Assembly: GCA_905250115.1 (NCBI GenBank)
Contig: CAJNOI010000255.1
Coordinates: 38,995-102,994, forward strand
DNA length: 64,000 nt
From: Adineta steineri
Lineage: Eukaryota > Rotifera > Eurotatoria > Adinetida > Adinetidae
Direction of reading: 5' to 3'
Shown here: positions 24,070 through 35,902 of the stretch, piece after piece
Layout of the letters: each line of letters opens with the position of its first letter
Numbering within the stretch: the first letter of the stretch is position 1
Position numbers and translations under genes: made by a program
Notes under the pieces: generated by a model
The model's database searches: none
Seen by the model: the letters and a program-made list of their open reading frames with translations, nothing else
What the model was told of the DNA's origin: nothing

Positions 24070-24265
24070 TTTTTGAATACGACTGTTATCCTTTACAACT
24101 TTATTAGCGATAAATTTTTTAATATAAGCATATTGATAAGGCATATGTTTCGATGAATTGCATGTAATTGATGAAGCGTATGATGGTAGTGGTGACACGT
24201 GAAATGACTCGAAGATTTGTGTATCATTGGTTGTTGTAAATGAAATTGTTTTAAATATCGAATCT
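24070..24265 (-). pseudogene. Decayed paralogue of the dsRBD-PrimPol zinc finger gene
   Basis: On the minus strand the reading PYQYAYIKKFIANKVVKDNS, then RIQKI, matches LPDEYAYIEQFIDAKVKEHG, then RIRKI, of the intact gene 0.4 kb away. After a stop and a frame change it resumes with NRFCENI, matching YRFCENV at the zinc finger start, and then decays. The segment between the two matches is deleted. This is a tandem duplicate that has lost function. Confidence 0.6.
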
Positions 24266-24679
24266 TTATTTTCTATTATAAATACCCTTTTTCTCTTTGT
24301 GTACTGTTGATTTCTTTGCTCCTATCACTTCTACTTAAAGGAGTTGATATTTTAATTAACCAGATGACACTAGTCTAGTTATCTATATGATTTATGTCCA
24401 ATCATGAACTATATACACAACTGCTTTATATAAAATCACTGTCTAACAAATGTGTAGGATATCTTCTTTTACTATGATTATTTTAAATATCTCAAATACT
24501 GAAAACAACTCAAGTCTATAAAAATTCATCATCTTATTGATTGGACTCTAAACGAAATTGAACAAATATTTTCCAGTAAGTCATATTTGAGATTATTGCG
24601 ATACAAAAATAATTATTTTAAGTTCTATTGAAGAACTTGAATAAATTTCTCAAGATTATATTTGAAAAATATGATTAAA

Positions 24680-25948
24680 TTATGAATCATGACAATCGAA
24701 ACATGATTCGAAACACCGTTCACAATGAATTGCATCACAGCATAATTCACATTCACGAGTACATTTTCCACAGAACATTTCGTCACAACGTTCACATTCG
24801 CTTCGATTTTTTGATGTTAACAATATTTTACAACCTGAACAGCGATCTGTTGAATGATTTTTGCTAGAACCAATCAATGCTTTTTTTTGTTCTTCTGCAA
24901 TATTTTTCAACACTGAACGAAAACCATAACATTCTGGATCATGACATTTCTGAAAATATGTTTTTTCCATAGGATGAACAAGAAAATAGATTTGATTTTT
25001 TCTATGGTGTCGTTGGACATTTTCACAGAAACGATAAGGACCAGCAATTTCGAATTTATATTGTCCTGGTGTACGTAGCGGTACTATTTTTCGGATTCGT
25101 CCACCATGTTCTTTAACTTTAGCGTCTATAAATTGTTCAATATAGGCATATTCATCAGGTAAATGATTCATTAAGTTAAACTCTGGTATTTTCGAGTCTG
25201 ATGGCACTGAATCCAAGTGTTCTTCAGAAGCATCGACTGTTGTTGAGAGTTGTGAAGATTCCGAAGTTTCAACTGAATATACACTTCTACCCATTAGAGA
25301 TTCCCATGCGTTTTTAGCTGCCGAGTGTTCAGCTTCTTTTTTGGTTACACATGATTCATCACCAACATACCACTGATTATTTACTTTAACTTCAACCTAA
25401 AAATATATTAAGAAAACTAAAAATTAATATGAATCAAAGCGATATTTTTTGCAGTAGTTCTCAAAATAATTTATGTGCACAAAAAACTTATACAAGCATT
25501 ATATCTTTAAAGCGATCTGATCATTTCAACAACAGTATTCTTTAAAATTTTAATACTTTACTATAACTTAAAAGTATGTGTACAATATATTAAGTCAGAT
25601 GTATGGTGAAATAAACTTTTTTCAAATGCCCAGTTACTATGATATAGGTAAAATATACAATTTCCCATTATTTATGCAAATATGAATCAAACGGAAATTT
25701 TTTACACATCAGTTTCACTTACTACTTTAGAATTTGGTAAAATTTGTAATTCAAACAATGAAATCATTAAAGAAATATAAGACTTGTAAGAGCTTCTTAG
25801 CATCTATTATTTCATCGAATGTGAAAGTAAATACCTGAAATTCCGGCATATGTCCTGGGCCAGATTGATTTTTAATTCGATAAGTAGGCAAAGAAATCTT
25901 TCGCTTTTGACAATATTCTTGAAGACGATTTTTCCATGATATATCCAT
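24680..25948 (-). CDS. Double-stranded-RNA-binding domain fused to a PrimPol/UL52-type zinc finger
   Basis: Two exons (25835-25948 and 24680-25396) give 276 residues; an in-frame ATG at 25981 would add 11. Residues 5-72 form a complete dsRBD: helix WKNRLQEYCQKR, the GPGHMPEFQ loop, the strand VEVKVNNQWYVG, and the helix-2 KKEAEHSAAKNA with its KKxAxxxAA signature. The intron falls inside the dsRBD. Residues 120-200 align with the C-terminal zinc domain of the primase-polymerase PRIMPOL: YRFCENV, then QKCHDPEC. The spacing Cys162-x6-His169-x19-Cys189-x4-Cys194 is the same as the PRIMPOL zinc site. No primase catalytic domain is present. Residues 224-276 carry a dense Cys cluster (CSGC, CERC, CGKC, CELCC, CERC, CFDCH) of RING or treble-clef type. 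Likely a nucleic-acid sensor or binder; the role is unknown. Confidence 0.8.
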
Positions 25949-25981
25949 TATATTTGATTTAATGTTGGTAATATTTCTCAA

Positions 25982-27640
25982 TAGTAACTTGCTTATATAT
26001 CCTTTTATACTTCCTCGCGTACAGAAACAGATACAAGAAGAATGAATGTAAAATAAATATTGATACAGAACAGGTTAATGCTGACTCATTTTATGTTTTT
26101 TCGTTCTACATTTTCTCACAATGGGAAGATAAATAATGCACATTACATGTATTGCTCACTACCTGTAAAATTACAACATACGTGTATAGTTTGAATCATG
26201 CAGGCATACACTAAAATAAAACTGATACAGATAGGATATTTCAAAAGCTTTCGGATTGGTTTTAACCAATATAAATAAATACGTTACAGTGATTAATATT
26301 ACTATTCTTTTTTAAAGTGTCATATCTCTCGTTCATTACATTAAAACAAGAAACAATGATTGAGAAGACAGATGTAGAAGGTAATGTGAATGACGAACGA
26401 TTTATATTGTAAACTGTCATTTGTAGAAGAACTATCATGTTGAAGGATATTATCAGTTGAAACTAAGCTTTACTCTTAATTTTTCTTTATTTGCAAACGA
26501 AGTTTAGTCATTAGAAAATTGTCATAACATGCTTATATTATTGTTACATTCACTGATTCGAGCTCTCTATGAACGAATTTATTATGATGTCAAAAGAGAA
26601 AAGAAATATAATACTCTTATCCAACTTTTCGTTATTTTGATAATAATACACACCCTAGTTCAAAAAAACTTGTACAAAATTGAATTTTTTGTATAACGAT
26701 TTTCTTATCGTTAGAAATTAATTAAATGTTTAACTTTTCCAGGGATATATGTCCGTTAGTAACACTACACGTTGACTATATAAAAGCGTGAATTCTTTTC
26801 TTTTTAAAGGCATGGTTTGCGCCCGTGCTATTCATCATGAAATAAAGATATCATTAAGGACTATCTATTACAATATAATAAGTAAATTGAAACAAACAAA
26901 TTCACTTAAGTAGTGAAGAGGAAATGGTCGACTATGTGTCACATGGAAATAGAAAAAATCTATATTGCTCAATATATTCAATGTAATAATTAAATAATCC
27001 TCAATGAAATCAAAGAAAAATTATCGACAATTAATGGTTTATATTAAGCTCATACACTAAAAAATTATCTTCTTTCTGCTACTAGATGTGAACAATTTAA
27101 AAATGTTGATATCAATTTTGTAATGAATTTTGTGATGTCGATGAAAAAAAGATGTTTGTCTCTCATTAAATCTAAAGACAAACGAATAAAATATTAAAGT
27201 ATAGTGTCTAATAGTACTTACCGTAGGCTATCAGCCAGTAATGAAAACTACTTGACAGTGACTTATATATGCTGATATATTTACATAACAGTACGTGCAA
27301 GTTTTTTTGAACAGTACTGTAATATTCTGTCTTATTTATTTTAGAAGTCTGATATGGTTCTGAATTTGGCAAGATGCCGTAATAACAAATATTATCTTGA
27401 CTACCTTATTAATAACGTTCTTACACAAGTATGTGTAACAAAAAGTCAGAATAAAGTCAAAATTCAATTGGCAGTAAGATATTGTTTTCCCTTAGGAAAG
27501 AATATTCTATTTCTTTATTTTAGTATTCTTCAAAAAAACCACACACATGAATTAGAGCTTGACTTTGACAAATATGTCAAGCAAACATCAGCAGAGTTCG
27601 AGTAAACACTAGTTATTTTAAAAAAAGTTGGATTTTTTTG
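25982..27640. other. Intergenic spacer; one weak open frame
   Basis: No confident gene. A TATATAAAAG box lies near 26778 with a 35-codon open frame soon after it. At 27354-27605 an 83-codon open frame reads MVLNLARCRNNKYYLDYLIN at its start and matches no family I recognise. It may include cryptic introns or be a gene relic. Confidence 0.35.
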
Positions 27641-27935
27641 TTAGACCCAGGGCGATGGTTCCTGAAGCAGGATTCCATGATTTTCCGTCAAAATCCCGGA
27701 GAAAACTCACCATTTCTGGGCGAAACCCGTCCGGGAAATGCCAAAAATCCGATAGAGAAGTGAGGTAACCGTATCCGGCTGCCGGTTTTGACATGTTCTT
27801 GTCGGTTCCGGCCCAAATCAGTTAAATCCGGTCATCGGATCCGTTCAATAGGAATACTGTTTCCATGAAATCACCAGAATACCACGGAACCGGCCGTTTC
27901 CGTACCGGATTGTTCGACCAAGGGATATCAAGGTT
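27641..27935. repeat. GC-rich dispersed repeat, copy with the ACCGGCCGTTTCC core
   Basis: A sharply bounded GC-rich block in AT-rich DNA. It starts ACCCAGGGCGATGG and ends with ACCGGCCGTTTCCGTACCGG, then ATTGTTCGACC. The last 80 bp match 46845-46935 closely. The core also occurs at 47815, 53200 and 54340. It has no coding capacity and looks like a non-autonomous element. Confidence 0.6.
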
Positions 27936-28368
27936 TAAACAATTTAGTGGAAAATCTAAATCAACTCTTTAAAGGTGGAACATAATTTATGAAGTGAAAT
28001 ACAGCAGAATTCAAATAGACATTATTTTATTTCGTTTATTTGTTAGACAGTCACACTGTTTGTCATTTTATAGTGAGTTCATTTTAAAAAGAAATACAGC
28101 TTTTATTCTATAAACAATCTTTTAAAAGTAGCAAAAAAATTATCCACTAACCGTCTATTTAACTTCAAATCTTTTAAATGTTTTGATGATCAGTTATTTC
28201 GTAAAATAACATTTTTCTGTGTGAAACAGAATCTTGATATTTAGTAAATATTTTATTCAAATGAGAACATAAGATTTTTTATTAAAAAGAGTTGTTTTGT
28301 GTGTTTATTCACCACTCAGTGCGATCATTCAAAATATCACAATAACGGAATAAAAAAAGAAAAGAGTA
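27936..28368. other. Spacer between a repeat and TBCB
   Basis: AT-rich, no gene seen. It includes the 3' untranslated region of the TBCB gene. Confidence 0.5.
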
Positions 28369-29309
28369 TTATAATTCTTCTAAATCAAGTTCTGGAAATT
28401 CTCCAACTGTAACTGAACTTGGCCGAACAAATACACCATATTTATCAGGACATTCAAAATATTTCTTTCCTTCAGCACTAAACAAAAAAGTAGATTTTAT
28501 TTTTGTAAACCGCACTATATGTATGAATTAAAACTTACGATCCATTATTCTTGCCTAATGGTTCATCATATCGAACACCAACCCATACTCCTGGTTTGAA
28601 ATGTACTTCACCTAAAATTCAATGAAATATTTTAATATTAAATATATTTTTATATACCTTTAAACATAACAGTTCCTCTTTTTGTTGGTTGTGATGTAAC
28701 GGCAACTTCACATCTATTAAACAATTACAAGGATGAGAAAAAAAAGAGTAATTCGAAAATCTAAACTAACCGATCATTAACATTAATTTTACTTGCTGCT
28801 TGTTGTTCATGTTCTTCTTTTTCTTTTTCTTTTCTTTCACGTTCCTCTTGTGCTGCTGGATTATATTTTCCAATTTTATGATCAACCATAAATTGTCTTG
28901 CTGTATTTTTTCTTGATTCATATTCTTCAGCTGTTAATTCATATTTTGGTACATCACCTGTATCATCAAACATATGTGCTCGTTTTAAATTTGTTTCTTC
29001 AATTTGTAAGATCATTTTTGATTGAACATTATATGAACCTAATGTACGAGAATCATCATCAAGATCAAATAATTTTGTACCACGTTCATCATGAACATGA
29101 ATTTTCATTGATTGACTTTGAGCACCTGTAATTAATTCCAATTGATTCTAGAATTAAAACACAAAATAAGCAAAGAAATTGTATTATCTTATTTTATCTC
29201 TTACTTTTAATTCACCAATTTGTGCCGATCGTTTAAAACGTCGTATAGCTTCACTTGGTACTATATTACTTTTAATTGTAAATTCAACCATATCATCTCC
29301 AGTCGCCAT
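28369..29309 (-). CDS. TBCB: Tubulin-folding cofactor B
   Basis: Five exons (29205-29309, 28771-29147, 28658-28713, 28539-28611, 28369-28477) join in phase to give 239 residues, the normal length for the family. An N-terminal ubiquitin-like domain (about 5-90) is followed by a charged coiled-coil linker ([16 protein letters not shown]). The C-terminal CAP-Gly domain covers about 160-232: [20 protein letters not shown], then [13 protein letters not shown] and [15 protein letters not shown]. The protein ends DLEEL, an acidic tail like the family's EEY/DEI-type end. It captures α-tubulin with TBCE for heterodimer assembly and turnover in the cytosol. It is in tandem with the STAG gene, 268 bp downstream of its stop. 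Confidence 0.93.
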
Positions 29310-29577
29310 AATTAATGATCTAGAAATAAAATAATTTATTTAATCGGAAAATTTTTATATTTATATTTAAGTTTCTTTATTTTAATAAAAGTCTTAATAG
29401 ACTACAAGCATGAGAAAACAAATGAAATACAATAATAACAAGAACAAAAAAATACATTTAGATGACTATACAAATAAAAAAAACTGAAAAAAAATATAAT
29501 CATCTATGAATCACAATAGAGAATGATCATCTAAAATTTTTAGAGATCTTTACATTTAAAAAATAAACAATAGAATT

Positions 29578-32500
29578 TCAACTACCATCTTGTGGTATTG
29601 CGCGTTTACGACCACGAGTACCAGTCGATGCACGTACTTTTGGTCCGTGTCCACTACCAACTTCATCATTAAGAATACGACGATAATTAATTAATGGTTG
29701 CCATGCATCACTTTCAATTGTTGCACTGTGTACGAGTTTATCAACATGATCAAAACTATAATTAAAAAAAAAACGTTTGCATATTAATAAAGATTTCTCA
29801 TAATCTATACATTGCTTTTTTATCGGGTTTAAGAAGTTTTGAAGCAAATTCTGGTAATACTTCAAGAAAGAGAATATTTGGACCAGGTTGTGTTGGATCA
29901 TCATGATTAAATAATGGTGTTAATGCAAAACGTATACATTCACTAAATAGACGATATTTATTTAAATAAATAAAAGATCAATATCATACCGATGAAGAGC
30001 AGCAAGTGCCTCTCTTTGTTTAGCCATATCAAGACCAAATGAAAGATTAAATCGACGAGCTAATTCCTATATAGAATAAAACAAAAAGATTCAATATATC
30101 TTTTACAAATATCTATTTACTCTTAATGGTGATAGATCAATATTAGCATTTTCATCATTTCCAGTTGTTTGTTGAGCAGCAACACATTCTTTAAAAACAG
30201 CCATAAGACTATAAGCCATTGTTTTCGCCGTATGAATTTTTGAAATATCACGAGCACGTGTAAATGTATTCTTAATAATATCACCAAAATCATTGTTATA
30301 CTATATATAGTATAAAACAAATAGAAGAAATAATAATTTAATTTATTTTACTTTAACATAATATTTAAGTATATTTGTTGCAGCTTGAATTGGTAATACA
30401 TTATGTACGATTAATTTACAATAAGCAGCTAGTAGATTACGTTTCTTATGAAGTGTTTCAATTTTAGCTTGTTCATCTTGATCTTAAAAATACAAAAATC
30501 AAGAATTGATTGAAATTATAATCAATAAATAATTACTTTTTGGATCTTCAACAAAAAATACATAAGTATTTAAAAATGTTAATAATGATTGAATAAGATT
30601 TTCATTAATTTCAATAACAAGTGATTGATAATCAGGATTTTTATCAACTAAATGTGGACTCATACTGATTAATAAATCACATAATGTTGAATAGGCATAT
30701 TGACATATTTGAGCATTAGCATGTAGCATTAGTTTTTGACACAGTGTAGATAATTTACGACTACGTTTTACGACTTTTTTCAATAAATCCTAGAAAATAA
30801 TAATTCAATATTAAGTTTCAATTGTTTTTATATAGATTGAGAATCTTCTAGTAAAACGTACGAAATATTTCGTTAGTATTGATATTTCAGATTTAACTCA
30901 ATTTACTAGTCTTATAAATCAATTAAATTATATTCTATTTAAAGAGTTGTAAGTTCGCGTTTTTTATTCATTAATATTTAAAATATTTTTTTTTAATATA
31001 TAATCAAATAAAAGATCATGATCTTTGCTATTTATTAGTTATTCTTGGAATAAAATGTCAGTTCTGTGATTCTAATTAACCTACTACCCTTTAAATTTAA
31101 AGTTAAATTTAGATATCAATCAGAGTTTATACTTTTCTAATTCAATGCATAAAATATGATTAACTAAGATATAACAATAAATTTTATATTAAAAGAATAT
31201 ATGATTATCGAATAATTCTAATATTCGTACGCTTTGATTTTTTCATTTACATATGAAAGGTAAAGATAGACACGTATTTAATGATGACTTTATTTATCAA
31301 CGAAACACGAAAAATATTAGATATTCACAATGATTTATTAGGATAAATTAAGGAACACTTGATTGATATATGAATAAAAGCAAATAATCTTTTGACAACA
31401 AGGACTTTAATATTCCAGATTTTCACGTATGACATGCTATCGGTCATAAAATATTAAATACAAAAATTTGACATTTATTAAAGGATATCCGTCAATTCGT
31501 CCGTGATCATTTCAATTATTATAATATTTTTAAAGTTATGATCTATTTCTGTACGTCAGTCACTCAATAATGAGAATAGTGAGACACGCAATTTTATCAT
31601 TAATTATTATAGAGATTTGCCAAAGATTAGTTTCATCCTATCAAAGACATTATAATTGGCAATGGATCATGACTCTATTATTATCATCTGCAGACAAAAG
31701 AATAATCAAAAGCTTATTTACTTTCAATTAAAGTTCATCATGAAAAAAGCTTAGACAAACGAATTTTCGTAGTATATAACATTAAATAAAAGGATAAATT
31801 ATCTCTTCCCAAGGAAAAAATATGTCATATTTACTTTATCAAATTGTATATCGAGTTGATACAGTCCCCAAAGTAAACTACGGTTAGCAATACCAAAACA
31901 TTTATCAACAATCTATATAGATAAATAAATAAAACATTTAAATATAATTAATATTCATTAAAACAAACTTCTGGTGACATATCTTCATTATCAATTGCTG
32001 CTTTGAATAACAAATGTATTTTATCCCATAAATCAACATTTCCTAGATCATGACATCTTTAATACAAAAACAAAAAAGATAACATTAAATAATAATAATA
32101 ATAAAATAATCTTTACTGATGAAAAGCATCTAATTTTCTTAAATTAAGTAATAATGGATATAAATCATCTTCATCAGCTTCATCCTTAAAAATTCAAAAT
32201 AAATATTTTCTTTAAAAAAACATTATTTTATTTACCATTTCTTCGAAAATACTCATAGCTGCATTAAAATTTGCTAAAATTTTATCCATAATATTTCCAC
32301 GATGTGCAATAGCTCGATTTGATAATGTAAAATTAACATCACATACACATTCGAAACATTTCGAAACAGAATCAAAAACCTATTGAAATCATATAAAAAA
32401 AATAAAAATATCAAAAAAAATAAATAAAAACAAACATCAGCTGTTGTATGACGTTGTACAATATCGCTTAATACATTTAAATAACTATCAAGATCACGTT

Positions 32501-35500
32501 CACGTCTTGCTGTTGTATAAGTTTCATAATTAAAATGAAGTGGAATTTGTAATAAATTAAGTAATTTATCGGCATCGGCAATATACTAAAAATTTATTGA
32601 ATGATATGAGATAATCTATTTCGAAAAAAAAATAATTTTTACTTTATTAAGTAATGCTGGTAAACTGCCGATAAAATGATCGGTTAAAATTTTTTTATCA
32701 TCATCTTTTTGTTTTTGTTCTTTCATTGTTAACTTTAAGGAAAAAGTAAAATAATTAAAGAAAATCTTTGTTTTTTATGGATATATACTTTTCGATTTGG
32801 TTGTCCACGACCTATTGGATATTCACCTGTTGCAGCTTCACGTACACAACAAACCATGATTTCAATTAAACAATTTTCATGTTGATCATCAAGAGCTAAA
32901 ATATAAATTTTATTCAAATAAAAAATTTTTTTTCTCTTAATATATAACATACGATCATCATCTTGATCAGATGCTTCAAGTAATATATCTGTCATACATT
33001 CCCAATCTTTCATCATTGGATGTTGATCCCACATTGAATCAACTAAATAAGTTGCATGTTCATGAAGCTAGAGAAATAAATATATAAATATCTTATTTTA
33101 TAAAAACAATTAATGTGTTAAACATACTTCACTTTCAATAAAAAATTGTACAAGTAAATACATAAACGCTGTATTTTGACTACGTTTTTTTGTTGTATTT
33201 AATGGTTGTTCAGCTTTATGAAATAATTTTTGATTAAGAAATTCTCCAGCAGCTTGTGCTATTTGTCGATGTGAATGATAAACAAGTTCATAAATATTTT
33301 CACAATCTTTATCTTCAAGTATTCGATCATTAAATCTATATGAAAAAAATAAACAAATAAATATTTATAATTTGATATTTAAATTACTTTAATATAGCAG
33401 TTAAAAGTTTAATTGCTTGTACGGCTACTTCATATTCACAATCAACAGTCATTTGTACAACACGATCCTAGAAAATGAAACGAATATCTTAGAGATACTT
33501 TTTCCTTTAAAAAATCTTTTACTTTGAATCGATTAATAAATAATTCAAGTTTGCCAACAAGATCTGTTGTTTGAAATAAAGGTATTAATGCAAGTAAACA
33601 ACGTAAACGACAATCTTTAACCTAAATATAAATTATGCTTTAATTAAATAATTGATTTATTCTATTACTTTATCATATAAAGTCCAACCAATATATTTAA
33701 GATAAATATCATCAAGAAAAACCGTCGGATAACTTTTCATCCATTCACCAAGTTCACTCATACATAAACAACGGATATCCGGTACCACATCTCTAAATAA
33801 AATATAAAAAATCCGATTTTCTTTTTCTTTTTTTTTAATGATTTATTCATACCGATAACGATGAATAAAAACACCTTTAAATATAAAATTCATGAAGCTT
33901 TTAATTTCATTTTCATTTCCTTCAAGCTAAAAAAAATTGAATAGAAATATTATAAAAAAAAAAGAAATATTTCTTAAAATTAAACCTCTTTTCGTTTAGT
34001 TGTTAAAGTATCAAGTCGATCAGCTGCTCGTCTTGCACTTGATTTCTGTCTTTCAGCTTCATATTGTCTTTGACATTGATCTTTTTGTATACTTATTGTT
34101 AATGCTATATCAACAAGAGCTGTCATAACTTTTAAAACTAAAATAATAACAAAACTTATTGTCTTCCACATAATAGACAAGAATTTAATTTTACCAGCTA
34201 GAGTTCCTGTATGACGAAAAGCACGAACAGGTGAATCAGATAGAGCAGTTAATAATGTTACAAGATTATCAATCATATATTGATCATATATAATTAAATA
34301 GGATGATTGTTTAATTAATAATACAACAAATTCACTAAATGATGAACGAAATTTTTTGTATTGTAAACCAGACATTATTATTGGATATTCAGATGTATCC
34401 TAAAACGAAATATTATTAATAATTAAAGATTATTCTTGATTTTATATAAATTTTATCTAGTATAAATAATTCTATTCAATCTATATGTGACCTAGTAATA
34501 ATCAAAACGATGATGTCCCTGATGCTTCTACGAGAACAAAATGATGCGGGCATTAGTGGCGTACTACTAATAGATTTATTCCATGATGAATACCTCTGAA
34601 ATAGTCTCCTATCGTGATAGCTTTTATATTGAATTTATAAATAGATAAGAAGTATATATAGCAAAGTTAAACAGTAGACATAGAATTCATTAGAACTTAC
34701 TCACTATTCATGCTAAAACATGTCATTGATATTCTGAAGTATTCTTATAGTTTGAGAGTGTATGATGATCAAATTTACAAAGACTTTCAATATTAGTTAG
34801 AGACATAACAATAGTCAAGAATATATGAATTTTTATAAGAACAACCGACAAATCTTAATGTTCATTGAATTCTACGAGTGTTCATTTGAATGGTAGTTAT
34901 TAGAACAGGATTATAATTACAAATTTCTAACATAAATACTTTTCCGATTCAAATGAATACTTATAAATTTCAATAATTATTAAGATCTAACGATTTTTCA
35001 TACAGAAGCTTCTATGTATGATACAACTGCTTGCTTATCATAATCATGTATCAATAATATTTCTCTTAGCGTAAGTAATGAGTGAATACTTATTAAGAAA
35101 CAAGAAATTTTACCTCATCAAAATGTTCAGTCATGGTTCGTAACATATCAATATGTTCCATTTTTAAATACATTGTTTGTGTTAATTTTCCTTTGCAACC
35201 ACTACTATCTAAGAAAAATTGCATTAATTCAATTAATGCTTCATCACGATTTGCTTGATAAGAATCAATCCATTGATCAACTAATACTTGTATATTTGTT
35301 TTTCCAGTTAATAAATGATGAAAATATCCTTTTTCTTCGGATTGTTGACCGACAAATGTTGTATTATTTCTTGCTATGACAGAACTTGTTTCCATTGAAT
35401 CATCATCAACTTGATTTATAGTTGTATTTGGTTTTCTTCCCACTCGTGTTTGTCTTCCAGTTCCACGTGTCCGTGCTTTTGATGAAGCACCTCTGGGATG

Positions 35501-35635
35501 AAAATCTTCAGTTCCATCATCATCATCGTTCTCATTTCCTATTACTGACATAACAGAAGGTGGTTCAATAAAATCATCACCAAGTGAACGTTGAACATGT
35601 TGTCTTAATGAACGTGTACTACCATTAACAGTCAT
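29578..35635 (-). CDS. STAG: Cohesin subunit SA/STAG (Scc3)
   Basis: Twenty-two exons with short GT-AG introns, about 1,090 residues. Exon 1 (35114-35635) encodes an acidic, Ser-rich N-terminus and [20 protein letters not shown], the family's first conserved helix. Exons 2-3 (34195-34399, 33986-34137) carry [31 protein letters not shown] and QRQYEAER, the STAG domain core. Exons 4-5 hold the stromalin conserved domain [20 protein letters not shown], then [12 protein letters not shown]. The remainder is HEAT-like helices, and a short basic tail ends in [11 protein letters not shown]. The long C-terminal tail of vertebrate STAG1/2 is absent. Two introns are long (34400-35113 and 30792-31833); nothing was recognised in them. 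It loads and stabilises the SMC1-SMC3-RAD21 ring on chromatin. Confidence 0.92.
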
Positions 35636-35902
35636 TTTATTATTATTTTAACTATCTGAAATTAAAATGAAGATTTATTTATTTAATAGACATCAAAAAC
35701 AAACAAAAGACATATAATATACCGATCAAAATACAAAAAACATACTTAATATAAGGTACACTAGAATACAATAAGCAGGTAAAGATGAAAAAATATCACA
35801 TGAAAGGAAAAAAAAAGAAGATTTGGGTTTGACAACAGTATGTATTTTGCATAGCAAATAATATTTTTTAAGTTTAATTTAAATCAATCGATGTCTTCTT
35901 TT

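Noticed and set aside
27354..27605. 83-codon open frame as a gene
   Set aside because: It contains possible splice sites, but no model improved it and no family was recognised. It is kept only as a weak note in the spacer entry.
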